Source of the DNA: 2-02-FULL-66-22 sp964576535
GTDB taxonomy: Bacteria > Methylomirabilota > Methylomirabilia > Methylomirabilales > 2-02-FULL-66-22
Assembly: GCA_964576535.1 (NCBI GenBank)
Contig: CAZNWB010000001.1
Location: 62,001 to 126,000 of the forward strand
DNA length: 64,000 nt
Reading direction: 5' to 3'
Shown here piece after piece: positions 1 to 8,259 of this stretch. The position numbers and the translations under genes were made by a program. Under the pieces are notes generated by a model. That model was not told the origin of the DNA, made no database searches, and saw only the letters and a program-made list of their open reading frames with translations. Every line of letters starts with the position of its first letter. Within the stretch, counting starts at the first letter, position 1.

Positions 1-652
1 GCCGGAATTTGCCCCCCTGCAAGACCGGCGCGCGCGCCGGCTCCACCGCCACCACCAGGACGCCCGGCCGCTCGCGCTTGAGCACCTCCCCCACACCGGT
101 GATGGTGCCCCCCGTCCCCACGCCGGCCACGAAGGCGTCCACCTGGCCGTCGGTAGCCTTCAGGATCTCCTGGGCGGTCGTCCGGCGGTGGATCTCGGGA
201 TTCGCCGGATTCACAAACTGCTGAGGCATGAAGAATCCCGGGTGTTCCCGCACCAGCTCCTCGGCCGCAAACACGGCGCCGGTCATTCCCTCCACCGCCG
301 GGGTCAGCGCCAGCTCCGCCCCAAACCGCTGGAGGAGCGCGCGGCGCTCCAGGCTCATATCCTCGGGCATAGTCAGGATCAGGCGGTAGCCCTTGACCGC
401 CGCCACCATGGCCAAGCCGATGCCGGTGTTGCCCGACGTCGGCTCGACGATCGTATCGCCGGGCTTCAGCCGGCCCTCGCGCTCCGCCTCCTCCACCATG
501 GCGAGGGCGATCCGATCCTTGACGCTCCCCCCAGGGTTGAGTGACTCAAGCTTCCCGAACACCGCGGCCCACCCCGGCTTCACCAGCCGGCGCAGGCGGA
601 CCAACGGGGTGTCCCCGATCAGGTCCAGTGCGCTGGAAACCAGCCGTGTCAC
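1..652 (-). CDS. cysK: Cysteine synthase (O-acetylserine sulfhydrylase), 3' end cut by window edge
   Basis: PLP-dependent enzyme that makes cysteine from O-acetylserine and sulfide. The translated minus strand starts near LDLIGDTPLVRLRR, has the PLP-lysine region LNPGGSVKDR, the asparagine loop PTSGNTGIGLAM, and the glycine-rich phosphate-binding loop GVGTGGTITGVGEVLK; about 217 codons are present before the window ends, so roughly the last third is missing. A GTG at 652 with GAAGAGG about five bases upstream gives the usual short N-terminus; an in-frame ATG at 682 is the alternative. It lies 67 bases downstream of an Rrf2-type regulator on the same strand, which suggests sulfur-responsive control. 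Family assignment is firm; CysK versus CysM is not resolved here. Confidence 0.9.
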   Translation of the reverse strand, partial: MTRLVSSALDLIGDTPLVRLRRLVKPGWAAVFGKLESLNPGGSVKDRIALAMVEEAEREGRLKPGDTIVEPTSGNTGIGLAMVAAVKGYRLILTMPEDMSLERRALLQRFGAELALTPAVEGMTGAVFAAEELVREHPGFFMPQQFVNPANPEIHRRTTAQEILKATDGQVDAFVAGVGTGGTITGVGEVLKRERPGVLVVAVEPARAPVLQGGKFR

Positions 653-719
653 GCAGGCCTCTTCGCGGAATCCGGTCCGCATCCGTCCGATCGCCCGATC
701 GCCCCGCCATCGGCTGGGG

Positions 720-1166
720 TCAGATCTGATACGTGATCCGCTCCTTGGTTCTGGTCCGGATCCGCTCGCAGATGTCCTGGAGCGTCGTGTGATCCACGAT
801 GGCCGAGACCGCATCCCGCACGTCGGCCCAGGTATCGCGCAGGGTGCAGAAGCTTTCCTGCGAGCAATGCTCCCGCGGGCTCTCCGAGACGCAGAAGATG
901 GGCGCAATGGGTCCGTCCACGGCGCGGAGGATTTGCCCCAGGGTGATCTCCCGTGGCGGCTTGGCCAGGTAATAGCCGCCCTTGACGCCCCGCTTGCTGG
1001 CCAGGAACCCGGCTCGCTTCAGGATGAGGAGGAGCTGCTCCAGATACCTGGCAGGAAGGGCCTGACGTTGTGCGATGGCCTCGATCGGAACCGGCCCCTC
1101 CTCGTACCGCATCGCCAAGTCTTGCAAAGCCCGAGTGGCGTAGTCGCCTTTTGTCGAGATCCTCAT
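720..1166 (-). CDS. Rrf2/IscR-family transcriptional regulator
   Basis: 148-residue DNA-binding protein. The N-terminus MRISTKGDYATRALQDLA is the typical Rrf2 winged-helix start, followed by the recognition segment around RQALPARYLEQLLLILKRAG and the wing region RGVKGGYYLAKPP. The C-terminal half carries three cysteines (FCVSESPREHC and ESFC, spacing C-x8-C-x5-C), close to the cluster-ligand layout of IscR/NsrR-like members, so an iron-sulfur cofactor is plausible. The gene directly precedes a cysteine synthase, like CymR/CysR-type regulators of sulfur metabolism. Function as a sulfur or Fe-S sensor is inferred from family and neighbour only. Confidence 0.85.
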   Translation of the reverse strand: MRISTKGDYATRALQDLAMRYEEGPVPIEAIAQRQALPARYLEQLLLILKRAGFLASKRGVKGGYYLAKPPREITLGQILRAVDGPIAPIFCVSESPREHCSQESFCTLRDTWADVRDAVSAIVDHTTLQDICERIRTRTKERITYQI

Positions 1167-1213
1167 AACAGCACCCTCGGCTTAAACCCCAGAATGCCGA
1201 CCGATTGACTCAA

Positions 1214-1242
1214 GTTTTATCATGAGGCCTGTCTTCTGTCAA
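1214..1242 (-). promoter_or_regulatory. Candidate sigma70 promoter of the Rrf2-cysK pair
   Basis: On the minus strand TTGACA (1242-1237) is followed after 17 bases by TAAAAC (1219-1214), about 48 bases before the regulator's ATG. The A/T-rich stretch from -10 to the start codon is a likely site for autoregulation. The rest of the 1170-1580 gap shows no gene that I can support. Confidence 0.5.
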
Positions 1243-1581
1243 TCCTGATGGGGGCCTCCGGAGCCTTGGCGTAGGATAAGGTTGTCAGATATTGCCGCAA
1301 CTACCCGGCACGAGAAGGATCCAGGTGCGCTTGGGATTCGGCACGGTGAAGGCCCGCGAACGCGGCTTCCCTTCAGAATCAACGGCTCCCTGGGCGCGCT
1401 GGACCTGTTGACCTCCCGCTCCCCATGGGCTGCGATTTGGCCGCTCGATCCGCTCGCGGGTGGGAAGGATGTCCAGGCTCCCCGTCGCCGTCGCTCCTGT
1501 CGACCCCGCGATTGCAACGCGTCCTTTCCGGCCCTATATTGGAGAGTGCGTATCCCCGAACCGCTGTCCAGGAGGAGACAC

Positions 1582-2109
1582 ATGATCTCTGCCAAGGCTC
1601 GGTTGGTTAGCCGCCAGAAGGCCCCCTCCTCCACTCCTCCCCAGGCCGACCCGAAGCCCCCCAGGGGCGGGGCCATCTGTTCGAAATGCCAAGCCGTCTG
1701 GCGCAAAGGCATCTGGTCGCTCGACCCCGCCATCCTGCGCGAGGTTCGGCGCTGGGGCGCGCCCGCCGCCGTGTTGTGCCCGGCCTGCCGAAGCGCCAGC
1801 CAGGGCACGCCCACCGGCATCCTGTACCTCACCGGCTCGTTCCTCGCACGAAACCGGACCGAGGTCCTGAATCGCCTCCGCAGTGCAGAGCGGGCCGCGA
1901 CCGCCAAGAACCCCATGGAGCGGGTCATCCGGATCCAGGACGACTCCCGCTCCCGCGTCGTGGTGGAGACGACGTCAGAGAAGCTGGCGCGCCGCCTGGG
2001 CCGGGCCATCAGCAGGGCCTGTGGCGGCAGCCTGGAGATCCGCTTCTCCCACGAGGATCGGCTGGTCCGGGTGTACTGGCAGCGGGATGCCGCCGGGTCC
2101 GCGGCGTGA
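1582..2109 (+). CDS. BCAM0308/NMD3-like zinc-ribbon protein
   Basis: 175-residue protein of unknown role. Near residues 32-65 two CxxC pairs (CSKC and CPAC) form a probable zinc ribbon, followed by a helical region and a C-terminal alpha/beta part with SLEIRFSHEDRLVRVYWQR. This matches the BCAM0308 family, which resembles the N-terminal part of the archaeal/eukaryal ribosome export factor NMD3. The ATG at 1582 is chosen because GGAGGAG lies just upstream; the frame stays open further 5' but with no ribosome site. Its stop overlaps the GTG of the AMMECR1 gene (GTGA), so the two are translationally coupled. No biochemical function can be assigned. Confidence 0.7.
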   Translation: MISAKARLVSRQKAPSSTPPQADPKPPRGGAICSKCQAVWRKGIWSLDPAILREVRRWGAPAAVLCPACRSASQGTPTGILYLTGSFLARNRTEVLNRLRSAERAATAKNPMERVIRIQDDSRSRVVVETTSEKLARRLGRAISRACGGSLEIRFSHEDRLVRVYWQRDAAGSAA

Positions 2110-2687
2110 CCGGCGTCCCGCCCACCTTGACTTCGGACCAGCGCGCGGAATTGCTCGCCACCGCCCGGTGGGCGATTCGCGAGCGTGTCCGGGGTCTTGG
2201 GTCCACGGCGGGTCCCTCCCGGGATCCGCAGCTGCAGGCGGACGGCGCGGCCTTTGTGACCATCACCCGCCAGGGGCAGTTGCGTGGCTGCATCGGGTAC
2301 GTGGATCCCGTCAAGCCGCTCGTTGAGGCCGTGGCGCACTCTGCGGCCGCGGCGGCCACGGCTGACCCGCGGTTCCCGACAGTCACGCCGGAGGAGCTTG
2401 CCCATTTGGAGATCGAAGTCTCCGTCCTGTCCCCCCTGCGCCGGATCGACGATCCCTCGGAGATCCAGGTGGGCACCCACGGTCTGTATATCAGCCAGTC
2501 CGGCCGGAACGGCCTTCTGCTGCCCCAGGTGGCAACCGACCTCGGGTGGGATCGCGAAACTTTCCTGCGACAGACGTGCCTCAAGGCTGGGCTGCCCGGC
2601 GATGCCTGGAGGCACGGGGCGGAGATCCAGGTCTTCAGCGCAGACCACTTCACCGATCATGCGCCCATCGAACCGCCGGAGGCGTGA
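2106..2687 (+). CDS. amrA: AMMECR1-domain protein (AmmeMemoRadiSam system protein A)
   Basis: 193-residue AMMECR1 protein. The family signature LRGCIGYV is present near residue 60, with FVTITRQGQLRGCIGY ahead of it and the C-terminal segment TCLKAGLPGDAW typical of the family. In many bacteria AMMECR1, a MEMO-like dioxygenase-fold protein and a radical SAM enzyme occur together; the MEMO-like partner in this window sits about 10 kb away at 13115-13918, and no radical SAM gene is seen. GTG start overlaps the stop of the preceding zinc-ribbon gene. The role of the system remains poorly defined. Confidence 0.85.
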   Translation: MTGVPPTLTSDQRAELLATARWAIRERVRGLGSTAGPSRDPQLQADGAAFVTITRQGQLRGCIGYVDPVKPLVEAVAHSAAAAATADPRFPTVTPEELAHLEIEVSVLSPLRRIDDPSEIQVGTHGLYISQSGRNGLLLPQVATDLGWDRETFLRQTCLKAGLPGDAWRHGAEIQVFSADHFTDHAPIEPPEA

Positions 2688-2725
2688 CCTGCGCGGTGCC
2701 CGGCCGACGCGGCGAGAGAATTCCC

Positions 2726-2754
2726 TTGCCGCCTCCCTCTCTTTTTGATAGCAT
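2726..2754 (+). promoter_or_regulatory. Candidate promoter upstream of purH
   Basis: TTGCCG and TAGCAT separated by 17 bases, about 120 bases before purH. The leader between it and the gene shows no convincing purine riboswitch or PurR operator. Confidence 0.35.
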
Positions 2755-2875
2755 CCGCCCGCTTTTTGGTACCCGCAGCACGAGCCCCACACGCCAGTTC
2801 ATCCCAGGACATGCGTTTCCGCCGAACGATGTTTTTGGAAGTCCTGAGTTGTCATCCCCAGGACGAGGAGACCGG

Positions 2876-4579
2876 ATGATCCGCGTGCGCCGAGCACTCC
2901 TGAGCGTTTCCGACAAGACCGGGCTGGCCCCCTTCGCCTCCGGGCTGGCGGCCCTCGGGGTCCAGCTCATCTCGACGGGGGGAACGGCCCGAGCACTCCG
3001 CGAGGCTGGCCTCGCCGTGACCGACGTGGCGGAGATCACCGGGTTCCCGGAGATGCTGGACGGCCGGGTGAAGACCCTGCACCCGCGGATCCACGGGGGT
3101 CTCCTGGGCAGGCGCGGCCATCCCGAGCATGAGCGCCAGATGGCGGCCCAGGGGATCGCGCCCATTGATCTGGTGGCCATTACCCTGTATCCCTTCGAGG
3201 CCACCACCGCGAAGCCCGACGTGTCGCTGGCCGAGGCGATCGAGGACATCGACATCGGCGGCCCGGCGATGCTTCGGTCGGCCGCCAAGAACTTCGAGGC
3301 CGTGGCCGTGATCGTGGATCCGGCGGACTACGACGGGGTCCTGGATGAGCTGAAGCGGAACGACGGATCGCTCTCCGCGGCAACCCGCTTCGGCCTGGCC
3401 CGCAAGGCCTTCGCCCACACCGCGCGCTACGACGCCCTCATCGCCGGCTTCCTGGAGCACGTAGAGGTCGGCGCTGACGGTCCTCGCCTCTCGTCTCTCG
3501 ANNNNNNNNNNNNNNNNNNNNNNNNNNNNNNNNNNNNNNNNNNNNNNNNNNNNNNNNNNNNNNNNNNNNNNNNNNNNNNNNNNNNNNNNNNNNNNNNNNN
3601 NTTCCCCCAGCTCCTCCATGTCCGGCTGGAAAAGCTCCAGGAGTTGCGGTACGGTGAGAATCCCCACCAGCGCGCCGCATTCTACCGGGACCTGGCGTTG
3701 CGGGGGGGGATCGCCGCGGCCCGCCAACTCCAGGGGAAGGAACTCTCCTACAACAACCTCCTGGACCTGCACGCCGCCTGGGAACTGGCCCAGGAGTGGA
3801 GCGAGCCGGTGGTGGCCATCATCAAGCACACCAACCCCTGCGGGGCAGCGACCGCACCGGAGCTTCGCGAGGCGTATCTCCGGGCCCGTGACACCGATCC
3901 CGTCTCCGCCTATGGGGGCATCATCGCCGTCAATCGCCCGCTGGACGCGCCCACGGCCCGGGAGATCGCCGCCACCTTCGTCGAGGCGATCGTCGCCCCG
4001 GGCTACACCGAGGAGGCGCTGGCCATCCTCAAGGACAAGAAGAACCTCCGCCTGCTGGAGTTTCCGGCAGGGGCCGGGGGCACCCCACCCAAGGGGTATC
4101 CGGTACCCGGGCCGGGGGCCGGGGAGCTCGAGCTGCGCCGGGTGAGTGGGGGGATGTTGGTGCAGGATCGCGATGCGGTGGACCTGGATCCAGGCGCACT
4201 GAAGGTCGTGAGCAAGCGCGCCCCCACGGAGAGTGAGATGCGGGCTCTTCGATTTGCCTGGAGGGTCGCCAAGCACGTGAAATCCAACGCCATCGTCCTC
4301 GCCACGGAGCACGCCACCGTGGGCATCGGCGCCGGCCAGATGAGCCGCGTGGATTCCGCCAAGCTGGCGAGGATGAAGGCAAACTTTCCCACCCAGGGAA
4401 CCGCCCTGGCCTCGGATGCCTTCTTCCCGTTCCGCGACGGGGTGGATGCGGCGGCGGAGGCCGGGGTGACGGCCGTGATTCAACCCGGCGGGTCGGTCCG
4501 GGATGCGGAGGTCATCGCCGCGGCCGACGAGCACGGCATGGCCATGCTCTTCACCGGCATCCGGCATTTCCGGCACTGA
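2876..4579 (+). CDS. purH: Bifunctional AICAR formyltransferase / IMP cyclohydrolase (contains assembly gap)
   Basis: Catalyses the last two steps of IMP synthesis. The N-terminal IMP cyclohydrolase (MGS-like) domain begins RRALLSVSDKTGL and holds LISTGGTARALREAG and GRVKTLHPRIHGG. The C-terminal AICAR transformylase domain has RYGENPHQRAAFYR, IKHTNPCGAA and ends DEHGMAMLFTGIRHFRH, the usual terminus. A run of 100 N interrupts the domain junction, but the frame on both sides agrees when 100 bases are counted. The true missing length is unknown: 533 residues are actually readable, already slightly more than the family's usual ~520. Part of the excess is a Pro/Gly-rich insertion near GAGGTPPKGYPVPGPGAG. 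First gene of a purH-purD-purE group. Confidence 0.95.
   Translation: MIRVRRALLSVSDKTGLAPFASGLAALGVQLISTGGTARALREAGLAVTDVAEITGFPEMLDGRVKTLHPRIHGGLLGRRGHPEHERQMAAQGIAPIDLVAITLYPFEATTAKPDVSLAEAIEDIDIGGPAMLRSAAKNFEAVAVIVDPADYDGVLDELKRNDGSLSAATRFGLARKAFAHTARYDALIAGFLEHVEVGADGPRLSSLXXXXXXXXXXXXXXXXXXXXXXXXXXXXXXXXXXFPQLLHVRLEKLQELRYGENPHQRAAFYRDLALRGGIAAARQLQGKELSYNNLLDLHAAWELAQEWSEPVVAIIKHTNPCGAATAPELREAYLRARDTDPVSAYGGIIAVNRPLDAPTAREIAATFVEAIVAPGYTEEALAILKDKKNLRLLEFPAGAGGTPPKGYPVPGPGAGELELRRVSGGMLVQDRDAVDLDPGALKVVSKRAPTESEMRALRFAWRVAKHVKSNAIVLATEHATVGIGAGQMSRVDSAKLARMKANFPTQGTALASDAFFPFRDGVDAAAEAGVTAVIQPGGSVRDAEVIAAADEHGMAMLFTGIRHFRH
3502..3601. other. Assembly gap of 100 N inside purH
   Basis: Exactly 100 undetermined bases, the conventional placeholder for a scaffold join of unknown size. 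Coding sequence resumes in frame with the pre-gap frame. Confidence 0.99.
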
Positions 4580-4616
4580 GGATGGCGTACTTCCTGCGAG
4601 GCGAGGTGGAGCGATT

Positions 4617-5894
4617 ATGCGAGTCCTGGTGGTCGGGAGCGGGGGTCGAGAGCACGCCCTGATCTGGAAGCTAAAGCAGAGCCCGCGCATCAAGCAGGTG
4701 TTTGGCGCGCCCGGCAATGCCGGCATCGCGGAGCTGGCCGAGTGCGTCGAAGTCGGCGCCTCCGAGGTGCGCCGGCTGGCCGACTTTGCCGTAAGTCGCA
4801 GGATCGACCTCACGGTGGTCGGGCCCGAGGTGCCGCTGACCCTGGGAATCGTGGACGAGTTCGAGGTCCGCGGCCTGCGGGTCTTCGGGGCCAACCAGAA
4901 GGCCGCCGAGCTTGAGGGGAGCAAGGTCTTCGCCAAGCGACTGATGAAGAAATACAAAATCCCTACCGGCTTCTTCCAAACCTTCTACCGGGCCGAGGAC
5001 GCCAAGCGCTACATCCAGGACGTGGGGGCACCGATCGTGGTGAAGGCCGACGGGTTGGCCGCAGGCAAGGGCGCCATCGTGTGCCAGACGGTGAAGGAGG
5101 CCCTGGACTCCGTCCGGATGATCATGGAGGATCGCGTCTTCGGCGACGCCGGCGAGAAGGTCGTGGTCGAGGAGTTCCTGACCGGCGAGGAGGCGTCCTT
5201 CCTGGCGTTCACGGATGGGGAGACGGTCCTCCCCATGGCCTCCTCCCAGGACCACAAGGCCGTCTTCGATGATGACAAGGGGTCCAATACCGGGGGCATG
5301 GGCGCCTACTCGCCGGCGCCCGTCGTCACCGAGGATGTCCACCACAAGATCATGAACCAGGTCATGATCCCCACCGTGAAGGCGATGGCCGCCGAGGGTC
5401 GGCCGTACCGTGGTGTCCTGTACGCGGGTCTCATGATCAAAGGCGGGGAGCCCAGGGCGCTGGAGTTCAACGCCCGATTCGGCGACCCCGAGGCCCAGCC
5501 ACTGCTCATGCGGATGGACAGCGACCTCCTCCCGATCCTGGATGCCGTGATCGACCGGCGGCTGCACGAGGTGGAGATCGCATGGCACCCCGAGCCGGCG
5601 GTCTGCGTGGTCATGGCCTCCGGCGGGTATCCGGGCGCGTACGAGAAGGGCAAGGTGATCAGCGGACTGCGCGCCGCGTCCCGCCTGAAGGACGTGGTGG
5701 TGTTTCACGCCGGGACGGCCCTGGCCGGGGGAAAGGTGGTGACCCATGGGGGCCGCGTCCTCGGCGTCACCGCCCTGGGGAAGGACATCCCTGACGCCAT
5801 CGCCCGCGCCTACCGTGCCGTGGAGAAGATCCGCTGGGACGGGGCGCACTACCGCACCGACATCGGGAAGAAGGCCCTGAGCCGACCAACCTGA
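4617..5894 (+). CDS. purD: Phosphoribosylamine-glycine ligase (GAR synthetase)
   Basis: 425-residue ATP-grasp enzyme joining glycine to phosphoribosylamine in purine synthesis. The N-domain starts MRVLVVGSGGREHAL; the ATP-grasp region includes VVKADGLAAGKGA, the diagnostic QDHKAVFDDDKGSNTGGMGAYSPAP (seen in two parts) and the metal site LEFNARFGDPEAQ; the C-terminal domain follows from about residue 325. Length matches the family. It starts 37 bases after purH, and an imperfect palindromic array begins at its stop codon. Confidence 0.97.
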   Translation: MRVLVVGSGGREHALIWKLKQSPRIKQVFGAPGNAGIAELAECVEVGASEVRRLADFAVSRRIDLTVVGPEVPLTLGIVDEFEVRGLRVFGANQKAAELEGSKVFAKRLMKKYKIPTGFFQTFYRAEDAKRYIQDVGAPIVVKADGLAAGKGAIVCQTVKEALDSVRMIMEDRVFGDAGEKVVVEEFLTGEEASFLAFTDGETVLPMASSQDHKAVFDDDKGSNTGGMGAYSPAPVVTEDVHHKIMNQVMIPTVKAMAAEGRPYRGVLYAGLMIKGGEPRALEFNARFGDPEAQPLLMRMDSDLLPILDAVIDRRLHEVEIAWHPEPAVCVVMASGGYPGAYEKGKVISGLRAASRLKDVVVFHAGTALAGGKVVTHGGRVLGVTALGKDIPDAIARAYRAVEKIRWDGAHYRTDIGKKALSRPT

Positions 5895-5972
5895 ATGCGG
5901 AATTCGGAATGCCGAATGCGGAATGGGAAAGTCGATCCGTCATTCCGCATCCCGCACTCCGCATTCCGAATT
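5894..5972. repeat. Word-palindrome array, GGAATGC word
   Basis: Between purD and purE. Several imperfect copies of GGAATGC/GAATTCGG run left to right, then after a short centre (gaaagtcgatccgt) the complement CATTCCGCA, CTCCGCATTCCGAATT follows. The two arms can pair over about 25-30 bases, giving a long hairpin in the purD-purE transcript. Confidence 0.85.
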
Positions 5973-5985
5973 GCATGGGGGCGCT

Positions 5986-6519
5986 ATGGCTCGCAAACGA
6001 ACCGGATCGTCCGGCGCGCGGTCGCCGGTGGTCGCTCTCCTGATGGGCAGCGACTCGGACCTGCCCACCATGCAGGAGGCGGCGAAGATCCTCGAGGAGT
6101 TCGGCGTCGCCTTCGAGATGCGCATCTGCTCCGCGCACCGGACGCCGGAGAGGCTCGTCCGCTACGCGCGCGAGGCCGAGGGGCGCGGACTGCGGGTCCT
6201 CATCGCCGGGGCCGGCGGGGCGGCCCATCTTGCGGGGGTCCTGGCCGCCCACGTGACCCTGCCGGTCATCGGCGTGCCGATGGATTCGGGCCCGCTCAAC
6301 GGACTGGACGCCCTGCTTTCCACGGTGCAGATGCCGAGTGGGGTGCCGGTCGCCACCGTGGCCATCGGGCGCGCCGGCGCCCGCAATGCCGCACTGCTCG
6401 CCGTCCAGATCCTGGCACTTTCCGATGTCCGGCTCAAGGCGAAGCTCGCCGACCACCGCGCCCGGATGGCGGCCGAGGTCGCCGCCAAGGATCGCCAGGT
6501 CCAGCCGGAGCCCGCCTGA
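5986..6519 (+). CDS. purE: N5-carboxyaminoimidazole ribonucleotide mutase
   Basis: 177-residue class I PurE-like protein that converts N5-CAIR to CAIR. Shows the substrate loop LMGSDSDLPTMQEAA, the conserved RICSAHRTPERL (catalytic histidine) and IAGAGGAAHLAGVLAAH, then GVPMDSGPLNGLDALLS and MPSGVPVATVAIGRAGARNAA. ATG at 5986 is chosen; the frame is open upstream only through the repeat. PurK, the usual partner, is not next to it. A TTCGAATT-type repeat follows the gene. Confidence 0.96.
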   Translation: MARKRTGSSGARSPVVALLMGSDSDLPTMQEAAKILEEFGVAFEMRICSAHRTPERLVRYAREAEGRGLRVLIAGAGGAAHLAGVLAAHVTLPVIGVPMDSGPLNGLDALLSTVQMPSGVPVATVAIGRAGARNAALLAVQILALSDVRLKAKLADHRARMAAEVAAKDRQVQPEPA

Positions 6520-6531
6520 TGACCCGTCCTC

Positions 6532-6570
6532 AATTTCGAATTCCGAATTTCGAATTTTCAAACCCGAAAT
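6532..6570. repeat. Short TTCGAATT-word array
   Basis: About 40 bases with AATTTCGAATTCCGAATTTCG-like words (each word itself palindromic), filling the purE to GT39 gap and ending close to the GTG at 6583. Resembles the word type at 35143-35213. Confidence 0.7.
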
Positions 6571-6582
6571 GGGTTTTGTGAC

Positions 6583-8112
6583 GTGAGGTCGTATCGCCGC
6601 GCGACACTGCTCTGGTTGCTCGCCCTGACTGCCTTCCACCTCTGGTTTATCGCCAGCGGCCGCTGGCCCCTCTCCGGGGACGAGGCCCACTACTGGGAGT
6701 GGTCCCGCCACCTGGACTGGAGCTACTACAGCAAGGGCCCCATGGTGGCCTACCTGATCGCGGCCAGCACGCGTCTCGGGGGCCACACGGAGTTCTGGGT
6801 CCGGCTGCCCGCCGTCCTGCTGGGAGTCGGCGTGGCGGTGGTCGCCTTCTTCCTGGCCCGCCGGATCTTCCAGAGCGATCGCGCCGGATTCCTCAGCGTC
6901 GTCTTCCTGAGCCTGATGCCCCTGTACCTTGCCGGCTCCTTCCTGATGACCATCGATCCGCCCTTCGTATTCTTCTGGGGGTTGGCCAGCCTCCTGCTCT
7001 GCCGCATCCCCCGCCGCCGGGGCGAGGCGGCGTGGTACGGCGCCGGCATTGTCTTTGGGCTCGGGTTGCTGAGCAAGTACACGATGTTCATGCTCCCGGT
7101 CTGCGTGGCGATGTGGTTGCTGGTCTCTCCGAAGCTTCGCCCATGGCTCCGCCGGCGCGAGCCGTACGAGGCCGCCTTCCTCGGGCTGCTCGTCTTCAGC
7201 CCCGTCATCGTCTGGAACGTCCGGCATGGGTGGCTGTCGGGTCGCCACGTCTTGGTCCAGGCGGGCGCTGGGGGGGGCCGCTCGCTCGGGGCGTCGCTCC
7301 TCGGCGGCCCGGAGTTTCTCGCCTCGCAGCTCGGCGTGGTCTCGCCCTTCCTGTTCGTCCTGATGGGTCTGGCCGTGCTCTGGGCCTGGCGGGAGGGCAT
7401 CCGTCAGGGGCGCGAGGACCTCTTGCTCCTGGCGTGCCTCTCGGCTCCCGTGTACATCTTTTTCCAGGTCTGGAGCTTCGCGACGAAGGTGCAGGCCAAC
7501 TGGGCGGCTCACGCCTACTTCACCGCGGCCGTGGCGGCCGCCGGATGGAGCGAGACCTGGCCGGTGTGGGGGCCGCGCCGCCAGGGGACCAGGCGCTTGT
7601 ACGGCCTGCTGCTTGCCTCTATAATCCTGCCCGTCGTGTCCCTTCCGTTGGCGTTCTTCCCGGAGGTCCTGGAGGTCTTCGGGGCCCGGGTCCCTGCGGC
7701 CGTAGACCTGGTGAGCAAGCGATTGCGCGGGTGGCCCGAGCTGGGGCGGGAAGTGGGAGAGGTGCTGCGTGGCTCGCCGACTCCCCCGTTCCTGGTGAGC
7801 GACCGCTACCAGATCGCCAGCGAGCTTGCCTTCTACGTGGAGGGGCATCCGCGGGTGTTCAACGCCAACCTGGACCGCCGCATGAACCAGTACGACCTGT
7901 GGGGAGGATGGGAGGCGCTGAAGGGGCGGGACGGCCTGTTCGTCACCTTCGGGGCCGGGGATCCGCCCGGGGAACTCCGGGACGCTTTCCGCCGGGTGGA
8001 GCGGGTGAAGGTGGTGCCCATCGTGTACCGCGGCCAACGGCTCCGGGATTTCTCCATCTACTGGGGACGGGACTTCCGGGGCTTCCCCGCCCACCCCTTC
8101 ACCGGATACTGA
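6583..8112 (+). CDS. GT39-family membrane glycosyltransferase (ArnT/PMT-like)
   Basis: 509-residue integral membrane protein with roughly 10-12 hydrophobic helices. The first periplasmic loop has GDEAHYWEWSRHLDWSYYSKGP, matching the acidic catalytic loop of ArnT/dolichyl-phosphate-mannose-type transferases (dispersed in two segments here), and the fold continues with GLGLLSKYTMFMLPV. Such enzymes move a sugar from a polyprenyl-phosphate carrier to lipid A, protein or glycan in the periplasm. Followed by a GT2 donor synthase, a flippase-like protein and a PAP2 phosphatase, which supports a lipid-linked sugar pathway. The sugar and acceptor are not known. GTG start. Confidence 0.85.
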   Translation: MRSYRRATLLWLLALTAFHLWFIASGRWPLSGDEAHYWEWSRHLDWSYYSKGPMVAYLIAASTRLGGHTEFWVRLPAVLLGVGVAVVAFFLARRIFQSDRAGFLSVVFLSLMPLYLAGSFLMTIDPPFVFFWGLASLLLCRIPRRRGEAAWYGAGIVFGLGLLSKYTMFMLPVCVAMWLLVSPKLRPWLRRREPYEAAFLGLLVFSPVIVWNVRHGWLSGRHVLVQAGAGGGRSLGASLLGGPEFLASQLGVVSPFLFVLMGLAVLWAWREGIRQGREDLLLLACLSAPVYIFFQVWSFATKVQANWAAHAYFTAAVAAAGWSETWPVWGPRRQGTRRLYGLLLASIILPVVSLPLAFFPEVLEVFGARVPAAVDLVSKRLRGWPELGREVGEVLRGSPTPPFLVSDRYQIASELAFYVEGHPRVFNANLDRRMNQYDLWGGWEALKGRDGLFVTFGAGDPPGELRDAFRRVERVKVVPIVYRGQRLRDFSIYWGRDFRGFPAHPFTGY

Positions 8113-8116
8113 ACGC

Positions 8117-8196
8117 TGTTCGGTGGTTCGACCGTTCGGCGGTTCGGTTGTTCATCTGGCCTTCGGGAACTACCGAACCCCCGAACCACCGAACAG
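8117..8196. repeat. GTTCGG-word palindromic array
   Basis: Left arm of repeated TGTTCGGTGGTTCG-like words (8117-8153), short centre, right arm of complementary GAACTACCGAAC / GAACCACCGAAC words (8167-8196). Same word family as 18945, 22481, 25507, 38402 and 45944. Lies between two co-directional genes. Confidence 0.9.
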
Positions 8197-8259
8197 CCGG
8201 ACGCCTGGGGTCGCAGCGATCCGTGTAGCATTGCTGACGTGCCACAGCAGGGAGACACT

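Noticed and set aside
1282..1581. N-terminal extension of the zinc-ribbon protein by 100 residues
   Set aside because: The added sequence is compositionally random and has no ribosome site, while GGAGGAG stands right before the ATG at 1582.
1239..2792. 517-codon minus-strand frame over the zinc-ribbon and AMMECR1 genes
   Set aside because: The plus strand encodes recognisable families with good ribosome sites and a GTGA coupling; the minus frame has none.
2755..2875. Purine riboswitch in the purH leader
   Set aside because: I could not find the conserved three-way-junction loops; the leader shows no paired architecture of that type.
2852..4957. Long open frame on the minus strand opposite purH and purD
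   Set aside because: It mirrors strongly supported genes on the plus strand; such shadows are expected at this GC content, and it has no family features.
5767..8094. 775-codon minus-strand frame opposite purE and the GT39 gene
   Set aside because: Rich in Gln, Pro, His and Arg as expected from antisense of membrane-protein codons; no ribosome site or domain.
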